From: an uncultured Dorea sp.
GTDB taxonomy: Bacteria; Bacillota; Clostridia; Lachnospirales; Lachnospiraceae
Assembly: GCA_947388185.1 (NCBI GenBank)
Contig: CANDQP010000012.1
Location: 1 to 43,848 of the forward strand
Reading direction: 5' to 3'
Length of the DNA: 43,848 bases
The notes below the pieces were generated by a model. That model worked only from the letters and a program-made list of their open reading frames with translations, searched no databases and was not told the origin of the DNA. Of the stretch, positions 1-7,845 are shown piece by piece; within the stretch, counting starts at the first letter, position 1; each line of letters starts with the position of its first letter. A program made the translations under genes and the position numbers.

Positions 1-48
1 ACGGTGGTCGCCTAGTCCCTGTGGGACTATGAACGGACGGGAAAGTCG

Positions 49-1053
49 GTGAGTGAGAATAAGGTAGGCGTGAAGGAATGGCTTGTGATCGCCGGATTTC
101 TGACGGCTGCTTACGGACTTCCGGTCATAGGCTGGGTGCTTCCGGCGGCAGTAAGCGCCGGGATCCTGATATGCGGGATCCTGCTTGGCCTTCTGTCGGT
201 TCGGAAGATCTGGACCTTCGGGGAATTCCGGGAGCTCTATCAGCAGCTTCTGACAGAGTATATGAGCCAGATGGAGGAGGCCAGGACCTCGGTCAAGCGG
301 CAGAGTGAGAAGGCGATACAGATCGGGGATACGTCCGGCAGCAGCCGTGAGGGCTTCGAGTATCTGAACGAGTTGTTTATCAAACGTCACCGGAAGATAC
401 TCTGGAGATCCTCGGAGAGGATCGCGCTGGTCAGCCTGGGCATCGTAGGTGTATGCATTCTGGGAATCTTACTCGTGCCGGAGATCAAGCGCACGATCAA
501 TCACTTGGTGATGACCAACCTGCCGTATTTTGTATTTATCATGTATTTCGTGAACAGGGGGACGGGATTTACCAATGTACTGTTCATGAACTGTGACCAC
601 AGCCTCCTGACCTACTCGTTCTATAAACGTCCGGAATGTATTTTGAAGCTGTTCAGGATCCGCCTCCGGGAGATCATGAAGGTGAATCTTCTTCCGGCCT
701 CCGTTATCGGGGCGGGCCTTGCGGCATTGCTCTATGTGTCGGGCGGAACCGATGAGCCGCTTAATTATGTGATGCTGATCGTCTCGGTCGTATTCATGAG
801 TATGTTCTTTTCCGTACATTATCTGACGATCTACTATCTCCTGCAGCCTTACAATGCAGGGACGGAGATCAAGAGCGGAACTTACCGGATCGTGGTGCTG
901 GTGACCTATTTTGTCTGCTGTGGTTTTATGCAGGTTCGGATACCGACATTCGCGTTTGCCCTGGGGACTATCATCTTCTGCGCTGCTTATTGTATCGCGG
1001 CATGCGTGCTGGTCTACTGGTTTGCGCCTAAGACCTTCCGGATCCGGGCGTAA
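49..1053 (+). CDS. ABC-exporter-type membrane permease, probably N-terminally incomplete
   Basis: A 334-residue integral membrane protein read from a GTG with only a weak GGGAAAG upstream. A hydrophobic hairpin (about residues 10-50) is followed by a charged cytoplasmic stretch (55-120), then four to six further membrane segments to the C-terminus. The order of helix pair, charged loop with a GFEYLNELFIKRHRK stretch, then helices resembles the second half of the large putative ABC exporter permeases of Firmicutes, which usually exceed 500 residues. The same reading frame stays open upstream to a TAG at 13-15, and the bases between still read like protein (LWDYERTGK). The gene may therefore be a 3' fragment cut by a nonsense codon, or a genuinely short permease. 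The partner ATPase would lie off the window to the left. Substrate unknown. Confidence 0.6.
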   Translation: MSENKVGVKEWLVIAGFLTAAYGLPVIGWVLPAAVSAGILICGILLGLLSVRKIWTFGEFRELYQQLLTEYMSQMEEARTSVKRQSEKAIQIGDTSGSSREGFEYLNELFIKRHRKILWRSSERIALVSLGIVGVCILGILLVPEIKRTINHLVMTNLPYFVFIMYFVNRGTGFTNVLFMNCDHSLLTYSFYKRPECILKLFRIRLREIMKVNLLPASVIGAGLAALLYVSGGTDEPLNYVMLIVSVVFMSMFFSVHYLTIYYLLQPYNAGTEIKSGTYRIVVLVTYFVCCGFMQVRIPTFAFALGTIIFCAAYCIAACVLVYWFAPKTFRIRA

Positions 1054-1122
1054 TGGCACACTGGCTGTGGATAGAGGATAACAGGGCAGTTTGTCCGAAC
1101 TGTTACGATGGAGGAGTGTGAA

Positions 1123-2487
1123 ATGACATTTTTCGAGATTATGTGCGCGAATATTTTGAGTATGGGGATGACAGCGATTTTCTATCTATGTGCATCGCTT
1201 CTGCTTCTGGGGAATATCCCGTATAAGAACAGGAAACATTACTATTCTATTTTCGGCGCAGGGATGCTGTATATTTTCGCACTTTCGCTCGCCGGAACGA
1301 TTTTTTTCAAAACAGGATTGTTCGCTACGCCCCACAACGGAGGAGAGACGGTATTCGATTATATTACGATCTGCGCAATGATGCTGTTCCTGCGGGTGAT
1401 GTATGAGAAATCATGGGGGACATATCTGGCGACGTCGGTTTTTCTGCATATAATGTATGACTTTGGATGGAATCTGGCAGATGTATTTGCACCTAATAAG
1501 TTTTATCATCTGGAACATATGTCTGACCGAAGGCAATATCTGTTCTATGAGTGGGTCGTGGTTCCGTTTTGTCTCTTCCTGGTGCTCCTGCTCCTGTATA
1601 AGACGAGGGCAGGGAAATTATTTGGGCAATGGGAAGAGCAGAAGCTGAAGAATTCAGTGTTGGTATTCCTGGGGCTGTATCCGGTGATACAGCAGGCCGT
1701 GCAGGAGGCGGTTGAGATCAGTGCAAAGGATATGGGTTATAATCCGGCGACTGCGGTGATATTTCTGCTGATCATATATATGATCTTCATCTATACCGGA
1801 CGTGAGGAGATGCAGCAGCGGCGGATTGAGGAGCAGAACATAAGCCTTAAGCAGCAGGGAGCGTATATCGAGAGTCTGGAAAGCCTGCAAAGAGAGGTAC
1901 GGCGGTTCCGGCATGATTTCAAGAATATGATGTCGGGGATGTACCTGCAGGCGGAAGAGGGTAACCTTGAGGCAATCCAGGGTTATATCCAGGAGATGAC
2001 GGAGGATTTTGACCTGCAGGTAGGCAGCCAGATCCGGCTGATGAACCAGCTCGCCAATATCCGTGTGACGGAAGTGAAGGGATTGTTCCTGGAGAAAATG
2101 AAGATCATGCAGGAGGAAGAGATCCGTTGGGAGCTGGAGGTCCTGAGGCCTTTTGAAATGACGAGGTTCCGAAGTACAGACCTGTGCCGCTGCCTGGGGA
2201 TCCTTCTTGATAACGCGATTGAGGAAGTGAAGGGCAGGGAAGACGGGCGGATTCATATTATGATCAGCAGCCAGAATGATTATACGACATTCCGGATAAA
2301 GAATACGCTGTATTCAGCGGTAGACTTCCATAAGCTTGGAGATCACGGGTATTCGTCTAAGGGGCAGGGCAGGGGAATCGGTCTTAGCAACTATAAGAAG
2401 ATTCTTGCCAAGTATGAGAGGGCGATGCCTTTTACAACGATCCGTGACGGATATTTTATACAGGAATTGAAGATTCAGGAGGGATAA
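1123..2487 (+). CDS. GHKL-domain sensor histidine kinase, AgrC/LytS-like
   Basis: Membrane sensor kinase of 454 residues. About six transmembrane helices fill residues 8-225, followed by a coiled-coil linker (226-258), a phospho-acceptor region with RRFRHDFKN (His264), and a GHKL ATPase domain with N-box Asn364 (LLDNAIEE) and G-box GQGRGIG (414-420). This architecture is that of peptide-sensing AgrC-type kinases that pair with LytTR regulators, and such a regulator lies two genes downstream. The start at 1123 is chosen because GGAGG at 1110-1114 is well spaced for it; an in-frame ATG at 1108 has no ribosome site. It probably senses an extracellular peptide or membrane stress; the ligand is not visible. 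Confidence 0.9.
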   Translation: MTFFEIMCANILSMGMTAIFYLCASLLLLGNIPYKNRKHYYSIFGAGMLYIFALSLAGTIFFKTGLFATPHNGGETVFDYITICAMMLFLRVMYEKSWGTYLATSVFLHIMYDFGWNLADVFAPNKFYHLEHMSDRRQYLFYEWVVVPFCLFLVLLLLYKTRAGKLFGQWEEQKLKNSVLVFLGLYPVIQQAVQEAVEISAKDMGYNPATAVIFLLIIYMIFIYTGREEMQQRRIEEQNISLKQQGAYIESLESLQREVRRFRHDFKNMMSGMYLQAEEGNLEAIQGYIQEMTEDFDLQVGSQIRLMNQLANIRVTEVKGLFLEKMKIMQEEEIRWELEVLRPFEMTRFRSTDLCRCLGILLDNAIEEVKGREDGRIHIMISSQNDYTTFRIKNTLYSAVDFHKLGDHGYSSKGQGRGIGLSNYKKILAKYERAMPFTTIRDGYFIQELKIQEG

Positions 2488-2598
2488 ATTACAGTTGGGG
2501 CACCGGAATGTGCTTCTTAGGCAATATCGGGCGGAGACAAAGCAAAAATTGTTACAATATAGTTGCCGATTGTTATTAGTTTTTAAGGAGGAAAAATA

Positions 2599-3675
2599 AT
2601 GGGTTCAAGAACAGAGAAACGACAACTTACAATTTTTGCATGGATTGCTTATGGGATCCCGTATTTGCTGGGTATCCTGATGTGGTACGGCTACGGGAAG
2701 AAGCTGGATCTCAGTGCATTTCCCAACACACAGATGCTCTATCCGGCGATGGGAGTGATGCTTGCATTTCTTCTGACACGCCGGGGGGATGCAGATATGC
2801 CTAAGGCATTCTACCGCAGCTTTACCGCGGTTACCGTGCTTTCGATCGTGATTACAGTATGTTCGGTGCTGAGACCGGACGCGGAAATCACTATGCCCGG
2901 CGGTACGGTCTCGGTATGGCTTCTAGGAATCCAATATCTGCAGATCATAGGAAGTATTATCTGCCTGATCTGTCTGATCGCGGCAGGGAAGAGAAGGCGG
3001 GCGGCTTATGGGCTGCGGGGGAAGAACTGGAAGGCGTCGGCAGCCTGTATTCTTCTGTTTATGGCACTGTATTTCCTACGTGCGGCAATCTCCTTTGCGG
3101 CTGTAGGCGAGCTGGCGTCTTTTGCGGCGATCATGAAGAATCTGCAGTCATGGATGTACATGGGATTTATGCCTGTGAACTTCCTGCTTGCTTATATTGC
3201 ATTCTTCGGGGAAGAGTACGGATGGAGATATTATCTGCAGCCGATCCTTCAGAAGAAGTTCGGCCTTAGAAAAGGCGTGGTGGTCTTAGGGATCGTGTGG
3301 GGATTGTGGCATCTTCCCCTTGATTTCTTCTACTATGTGTCTCCCAAGGATGGCCTGCCAATGACAGTCAGCCAGGTGATCACCTGTGTGTCACTGGGCA
3401 TTTTCATGGGATTTGCTTACATGAAGACGGAGAACATATGGGTGCCTGTGGTCATGCATTTCTTGAATAATAATCTGATACTGGTGATCTCCGGGGATAT
3501 GTCCGTGGAGGTGCTGTCGAACCAGACGGTATCCTGGAGTGATATCCCGCTTGCGCTTCTGGTGAACGGGGTGCTCTTTGGGGTATTTATCTTCGCAAAG
3601 GAGTACCGCGGGAAGAGATCGGCAGGGGAAGAGGCCGTTGGTTTACACCGGCCGGTGCAGCCATTGATTGAGTGA
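2599..3675 (+). CDS. CPBP (Abi/CAAX-like) intramembrane metalloprotease
   Basis: A 358-residue polytopic membrane protein with about eight helices. The three conserved CPBP/Abi motifs are present: EEYGWR (Glu205-Glu206, Arg210), a Trp-Gly-Leu-Trp-His motif (His238), and VMHFLNN (His287, Asn290-291). These form the metal-dependent active site of the Rce1-like family. Relatives act in bacteriocin self-immunity, in maturation of exported peptides, or in proteolytic control of membrane proteins. The start has a strong AAGGAGG 8 bases upstream. It lies between a histidine kinase and its likely response regulator, which suggests it makes, processes or answers to the sensed peptide. The substrate cannot be read from sequence. 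Confidence 0.88.
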   Translation: MGSRTEKRQLTIFAWIAYGIPYLLGILMWYGYGKKLDLSAFPNTQMLYPAMGVMLAFLLTRRGDADMPKAFYRSFTAVTVLSIVITVCSVLRPDAEITMPGGTVSVWLLGIQYLQIIGSIICLICLIAAGKRRRAAYGLRGKNWKASAACILLFMALYFLRAAISFAAVGELASFAAIMKNLQSWMYMGFMPVNFLLAYIAFFGEEYGWRYYLQPILQKKFGLRKGVVVLGIVWGLWHLPLDFFYYVSPKDGLPMTVSQVITCVSLGIFMGFAYMKTENIWVPVVMHFLNNNLILVISGDMSVEVLSNQTVSWSDIPLALLVNGVLFGVFIFAKEYRGKRSAGEEAVGLHRPVQPLIE

Positions 3676-3694
3676 AAAAGGGAGGGATATACCT

Positions 3695-4429
3695 ATGCTT
3701 CCGGTATATATATGTGAAGATGAGCCTGAGATACGTGCCGCACAGAAGGAATATCTGGAGAAATTAATACTGATCGAGGGATATGATATGGAGATCGTTA
3801 TGTGCAGCGGACATCCGGAGGATATCGTTGATGCGGTGAAGGAATCTCCTGGACGCGGGATCTATTTCCTGGATATCGAGCTGAAGGGGGAGTCTATGGA
3901 CGGCTTCGGGCTTGGCAGGGAGATCCGGAAGCTGGATTCGCGGGGATTCCTGATCTATGTGACGGCGTTTCAGGATCTTGCGTTCGAGACTTTTCGGTAT
4001 CATCTGGAGGCGTTGGATTATATTGTCAAGGGAAATATCCGGAAGATGCAGGAGGGAATCCGCCGCTGCCTCGAAGTGATCACAGAGCGGATGCGCGAGG
4101 AAAAGGGAGAAGAGCGGGAATATTTCTCCGTGAAGATAATGGATGTCGTCAAGCATATACCGGTGGATGAGATCGTTTTCTTCGAGACCGCGGGGCGGAC
4201 GCATCGGATCGAACTGCACGGAATCCAGGACAGGATTGATTTTATCGGGAGTATGCAGGAATTGGAAGAGAAGCTGGGGGAGAGGTTCATGAGAGTCCAC
4301 AGGGCGTATCTTGTGAATGTTGACCAGATTGCGGAGCTTGATCTTAAGGGCAGGGAGATCCGGATGAAAAATGGGGAGAAGTGTATCTTTTCGAGGAATA
4401 TGAAGGGGGCTCTGCTTGAGAGGATATGA
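3695..4429 (+). CDS. LytTR-family response regulator (AgrA-like)
   Basis: A 244-residue two-domain regulator. The receiver domain (1-125) has an acidic pocket ICEDE (Glu8-Asp9-Glu10) and phospho-acceptor Asp60 in YFLDIEL. The C-terminal LytTR DNA-binding domain (about 135-244) carries the typical MRVHRAYLVNV stretch. It should be phosphorylated by the upstream GHKL kinase and bind direct repeats in target promoters. The start at 3695 has GGAGG at 3681-3685. An in-frame TTG at 3668 overlapping the CPBP stop codon would add nine residues and has no good ribosome site. It is the last gene of the kinase-protease-regulator operon and is followed by a hairpin at 4430-4461. Targets are unknown; the exporter genes at 6.0 kb are a nearby candidate. 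Confidence 0.9.
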   Translation: MLPVYICEDEPEIRAAQKEYLEKLILIEGYDMEIVMCSGHPEDIVDAVKESPGRGIYFLDIELKGESMDGFGLGREIRKLDSRGFLIYVTAFQDLAFETFRYHLEALDYIVKGNIRKMQEGIRRCLEVITERMREEKGEEREYFSVKIMDVVKHIPVDEIVFFETAGRTHRIELHGIQDRIDFIGSMQELEEKLGERFMRVHRAYLVNVDQIAELDLKGREIRMKNGEKCIFSRNMKGALLERI

Positions 4430-4467
4430 GATGCCCGACAGCTTTAATTTCCGCGGGCATCTTGATT
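4430..4467 (+). terminator. Hairpin terminator after the LytTR regulator
   Basis: GATGCCCG (4430-4437) pairs with CGGGCATC (4454-4461) across a 16-base loop, followed by the T-rich TTGATTTTAAG. It lies between convergent genes, so it may serve both, although the reverse side has no clear U-tract. Confidence 0.55.
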
Positions 4468-5376
4468 TTAAGATAGTTTTTTGGAACGTGTATAAAAGTC
4501 ACATTTTGTTCCTTTACAGCAGCATTGTTGTAGATAACAGGGGTTGAGTTTTGATTTGGTATACTGTGCAGGTGTATTTCTTGTTATGTCGGACAGTAGT
4601 TTAAAAGAATATTTTTCAATACTGGTGTAGTCAGTTGTTACAGCTTTTTCAGGATATTCGATTAGTGTTTTTATGTCGGCAATGTGTTGAAACATACCAT
4701 TTTGCAATAATTTCCACTCAAAAGATTCCGGAAGATATAATATGGACTTTGTGAGAAGTAGATCTTGGATGAACGCGCCTATTGCACAACCGTCTCCGAT
4801 CAGAAGAGTGTCTGGTCGGCCGAATTTGCTAAGATTGCTGTTTCCAAAACTTGATTTTACCTTATCACCATAAAGATGTTGGTAATATTCCAGTCCAGCA
4901 TCTTCGTCTTCTGTTACAATGTGGTCACATTCATGGAATTTGTCGTATTCTGTGTAAACATTTTCAAACGAATGATATTTTCCGGAAGTTTTAATTTCAT
5001 AAATTTCTTTATAGCTATAAGGAATGCCTGGGAGAGATTCACGTGTGATCAGAATGAAGCAATTCTCCGATTTTGAAACAATAGAGGCAAATTCCTTGCT
5101 TTTCAATGGACCAAAATCTTCGTCTATAATGTAGATATTTCCAGATTCGTTCTCCAATTCGTATTTATAGCCTGTTTCGTATAATGCTTTTATGGGTGCG
5201 TTACATGAGATGGTGACCCCGGAAAAACGAGAGGAATTGGCATCACTGACCATCTGAAAAAGAGTAGACTTTCCAGTAGCACTATTTCCGCGTAAAATGG
5301 TGAATTTTCTTCTGATAGTAAATTTAAATTGGATATCACGTTTGTTTTGAATCAAAATGTCATATTTTGTCTCCAT
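4468..5376 (-). CDS. P-loop ATPase partner of a DUF4869-like protein, function unknown
   Basis: A 302-residue protein with a Walker A motif GNSATGKST (residues 30-38) soon after the N-terminus, as in ABC/SMC-like ATPases, and a Walker B-like IYIIDED (81-87, Asp85-Glu86) followed by a hydrophobic strand ending in Thr-Arg (FILITRE, 107-113). No LSGG signature is visible in the chain. The C-terminus has a cysteine cluster (Cys280, 285, 286, 287, 292) that could bind metal. The start has AAGGAG upstream and overlaps the end of the preceding gene by 25 bases, indicating translational coupling. Composition is visibly AT-richer than the flanking genes, suggesting acquisition as a cassette. A defence or regulatory role is only a guess. 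Confidence 0.6.
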   Translation of the reverse strand: METKYDILIQNKRDIQFKFTIRRKFTILRGNSATGKSTLFQMVSDANSSRFSGVTISCNAPIKALYETGYKYELENESGNIYIIDEDFGPLKSKEFASIVSKSENCFILITRESLPGIPYSYKEIYEIKTSGKYHSFENVYTEYDKFHECDHIVTEDEDAGLEYYQHLYGDKVKSSFGNSNLSKFGRPDTLLIGDGCAIGAFIQDLLLTKSILYLPESFEWKLLQNGMFQHIADIKTLIEYPEKAVTTDYTSIEKYSFKLLSDITRNTPAQYTKSKLNPCYLQQCCCKGTKCDFYTRSKKLS

Positions 5377-5801
5377 AGAAGATACTCCTTTTCAAATTCA
5401 GCTGCACTGTGGCATATTTTTCCGGTTCGGGTTATCTCCATATCGAATGTGTAGTTGTTAAAATTCATAGGATAAGCGAGATAGATGGAAAAATCTTTTT
5501 TTTTGCTTAACTCTGCCAAAAGTTCTGCACAGTTTTCACCGCAGCTATTGGCGTTGCTGATTACTGAGTTATCGGAGTTCATTGTAATAAGAGCCTTTGC
5601 CCCACCGCTGATTTCTCTTATTGTGATTGGACCTAACACGGGACTGTCTACAAGTCCCGAAGAGATCAGGGTTGAACGATCTACCTGGCTGATTACTTTT
5701 TTAGCCCAATCATCCAGCCAGTCATCGGTATAAGAGTTATTAAAATATTTGGATGTGGAGATGATCTTATCATCTGATAATTCAAAGTAAACTTTTACCA
5801 T
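5352..5801 (-). CDS. DUF4869-like small protein
   Basis: A 149-residue protein whose pattern fits the DUF4869 family as I recall it: an N-terminal VYFELSDD strand, a YFNNSYTDDWL segment, a central GPITIREISGG-AK block (57-69), an Asn-rich NANSCGENC segment and a late YPMNF motif. Function unknown. The SGGAKAL stretch (65-71) resembles the LSGG-Q/K signature of ABC ATPases, the very element missing from the overlapping downstream P-loop protein. The start is the ATG at 5799-5801 with AGGAGG ahead of it. It is the first gene of a two-gene minus-strand operon driven by a consensus promoter at 5859-5887. Confidence 0.65.
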   Translation of the reverse strand: MVKVYFELSDDKIISTSKYFNNSYTDDWLDDWAKKVISQVDRSTLISSGLVDSPVLGPITIREISGGAKALITMNSDNSVISNANSCGENCAELLAELSKKKDFSIYLAYPMNFNNYTFDMEITRTGKICHSAAEFEKEYLLWRQNMTF

Positions 5802-5858
5802 ATCTGCCTCCTGTGTGAAATCTTGAGGGTATCATAAGAGATCCTTCTATTGTACTTC

Positions 5859-5887
5859 ATTATAAACAAATATTTCGTATTTTACAA
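5859..5887 (-). promoter_or_regulatory. Promoter of the DUF4869/ATPase cassette
   Basis: On the minus strand, TTGTAA (5882-5887) is separated by 17 bases from a perfect TATAAT (5859-5864), about 60 bases before the start codon at 5801. A strong vegetative promoter for the two-gene cassette. Confidence 0.75.
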
Positions 5888-5989
5888 TGATGGCTGCAAA
5901 AATAAAATAGCTGCAAAGCCTGGAGAAACTGCATTTTGTAAATGCTATGAGAGCGGTTTAGGCATCTTCCCGCTCCATTCGGGCAGATT

Positions 5990-6019
5990 TTGACATTTTT
6001 TCTGAGCAGATGTTATGAT
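5990..6019 (+). promoter_or_regulatory. Promoter of the ABC exporter pair
   Basis: TTGACA (5990-5995), an 18-base spacer and TATGAT (6014-6019), 43 bases before the ATG at 6062. The rest of the 260-base gap to the minus-strand cassette shows no other convincing element. Confidence 0.7.
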
Positions 6020-6061
6020 ATAAGAGTCAATGAAGAGGAAGGAAAATAGGAGATTTAGCAT

Positions 6062-6922
6062 ATGGAACAAAACGAATTACTTCAATTGTCGCATATTTCC
6101 AAGCGCTATAAGACGGAGCTGGCGCTTAAGGATATTAACATGGAGCTGCATCCGGGAGAGATCCTTGGGTTCCTGGGGCCGTCGGGAGCCGGTAAGACCA
6201 CAACGATCAAGATCATCACAGGACAGCTTCGGCAGACCTCCGGGGAGGCGAGGATCCTGGGGACAGATTCAGCCAATATTGATGCTTCGATCTATGAGAG
6301 AATCGGTGTGGTGTCTGATGACAGCGGTATTTATGAGAAGATGACGGTATGGCAGAACCTGAATATGTTTGCGAAGATCTGGCGCGTGCCGCGGACAAGA
6401 GTGGAGGAAGTCTTAAGACTGGTCGATCTGTCTGAACATAGTAAGAAGCAGGCAGGTAAGCTGTCGAAGGGGCAGAAGCAGCGTTTGGTTCTTGCCAGGG
6501 CAGTCCTTCATAAGCCGAGGATCCTGTTCCTGGATGAGCCTACAAGCGGCCTGGACCCGACGACGGCGGTTGAGATCCACAAGATGCTGTTGGATCTTAA
6601 GAAGGAAGGGATGGCAATATTCCTGACGACCCATAATATGGAAGAAGCAACGAAGCTGTGCGACAATGTTGCGCTTCTCTATCAGGGTGAAATCGTAGAA
6701 TTCGGCTCACCGCAGGAACTTTGCCTGAAGTACAATCGTGATAAGAAATATCAGATACTTCTGGATGACAGAAAAGAGATCATATTGGAACAGACACCTG
6801 AGAATATTAGAAAAATTGCGGAATGGATGGAGAAGGATCAGATACAGTGTATACATTCATGCGAACCGACGCTGGAAAGCGTATTTCTGCAGGTAACGGG
6901 AAAGACATTGAATGCGTGGTAG
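6062..6922 (+). CDS. ABC exporter ATP-binding protein
   Basis: A 286-residue ATPase subunit of a CcmA/DrrA-type exporter. It has Walker A GPSGAGKTT (39-47), a signature KLSKGQKQR (133-141), Walker B ILFLDEP (154-160) followed by the D-loop SGLD, and a switch His in TTHNMEE. A roughly 70-residue C-terminal domain follows, as in drug and antibiotic exporters. It energises the membrane permease encoded 17 bases downstream. The start has AGGAG 10 bases upstream. Likely role: export of a drug, peptide or lipid, or self-resistance; the substrate cannot be assigned. Confidence 0.92.
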   Translation: MEQNELLQLSHISKRYKTELALKDINMELHPGEILGFLGPSGAGKTTTIKIITGQLRQTSGEARILGTDSANIDASIYERIGVVSDDSGIYEKMTVWQNLNMFAKIWRVPRTRVEEVLRLVDLSEHSKKQAGKLSKGQKQRLVLARAVLHKPRILFLDEPTSGLDPTTAVEIHKMLLDLKKEGMAIFLTTHNMEEATKLCDNVALLYQGEIVEFGSPQELCLKYNRDKKYQILLDDRKEIILEQTPENIRKIAEWMEKDQIQCIHSCEPTLESVFLQVTGKTLNAW

Positions 6923-6939
6923 GAAGGAGTGGAGATAAT

Positions 6940-7683
6940 ATGGGAAATATGAATAAGCTGGCAGCGGTAGCGCAGATCAAATGGCTCTGTATGAGCCAGA
7001 ATACGGCAGTCGTGATAGGACCGTTCATGGTGATCGGCATGGTTTGGGGATTCAAGATTCTATACAGCAATTTTGGTCCGAATGGAGAGCTGATTCCTGT
7101 CATGATGGCGATGCTTCTGAACCTTGGCGTCACCATGAATATCTGCATAAATGGTTTCCTGATGGTGGGGACAGCGATCGCAGAAGAAAAGGAGAAGCAC
7201 ACCTTACGTGTACTGATGACTTCCTCCGTCACGGGAATGCAGTATTTTATCGGAAGTATTCTGTATCCGTTCGTTCTTACAGTGGTGATCAATTTTGCCA
7301 TATTGTGGGTCAGCGGGATTGAGATGGGGCAGGTGTCGGTACCGGTATTTTTCCTGGTGAGTGTGATCGCTTCGCTGATAAGCTGCGTGATCGGTATGAT
7401 CGTGGGGATCTGTGCCAGTACCCAGATGAATGCTAATCTGATCGGGTATCCGCTGATGATGGTATTTATGATGGTGCCTATATTGGGGAATCTGTCGGAA
7501 GGACTTCGCAGGATATCCGGGTTTCTGTTCACGGGAGTGGTGACGCAGATGACGGATTGCTTCGCCAATGGGGCAGAGTATAAGATGGAAGCGCTGGATA
7601 TAGCGGTGCTGTTTGGGGAATTGATCATAAGTGTGCTGGTGTTCCTGGTGATGTATAGAAGGAATGGGTATGAGAAGGATTAA
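6940..7683 (+). CDS. ABC-2 type exporter permease
   Basis: A 247-residue membrane protein with six predicted helices. The EEKEKHTLRVLMTSSVTG segment between helices 2 and 3 is typical of ABC-2 permeases (TAIAEEKE...TL). It forms the membrane part of the exporter with the preceding ATPase. The start at 6940 is preceded by GGAAGGAG; a longer in-frame reading from 6823 would overlap the ATPase by 100 bases and is rejected. The gene ends 162 bases before the convergent VanZ-like gene. Confidence 0.88.
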   Translation: MGNMNKLAAVAQIKWLCMSQNTAVVIGPFMVIGMVWGFKILYSNFGPNGELIPVMMAMLLNLGVTMNICINGFLMVGTAIAEEKEKHTLRVLMTSSVTGMQYFIGSILYPFVLTVVINFAILWVSGIEMGQVSVPVFFLVSVIASLISCVIGMIVGICASTQMNANLIGYPLMMVFMMVPILGNLSEGLRRISGFLFTGVVTQMTDCFANGAEYKMEALDIAVLFGELIISVLVFLVMYRRNGYEKD

Positions 7684-7738
7684 AGTGTGGCGGCTTGTAC
7701 GGTTGGAATGCGGGATTCCAGGGGGACAGCTCTGAACT

Positions 7739-7773
7739 GCCTGTACACTGGAAATGGATTCAAGCGTACAGGC
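7739..7773. other. Inverted repeat between convergent genes
   Basis: GCCTGTAC (7739-7746) and GTACAGGC (7766-7773) form an 8-bp stem, extendable by an outer AACTG/CAGTT pair. No T-run follows on either strand, so it is only a weak terminator candidate for the ABC exporter operon or the VanZ-like gene. Confidence 0.35.
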
Positions 7774-7845
7774 GTGCAGTTGTATTTTGCTGCCGTGTAA
7801 CGAGCCGAGCAGGGATGTTTAGATGTACATTTTGCGGCATATGGT

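Noticed and set aside
469..1059. Long minus-strand frame opposite the permease, and similar frames opposite 1654-2256, 3764-4300 and 6807-7628
   Set aside because: They lie opposite genes with clear domains, have no ribosome site or protein-like pattern, and reflect codon bias of the true strand.
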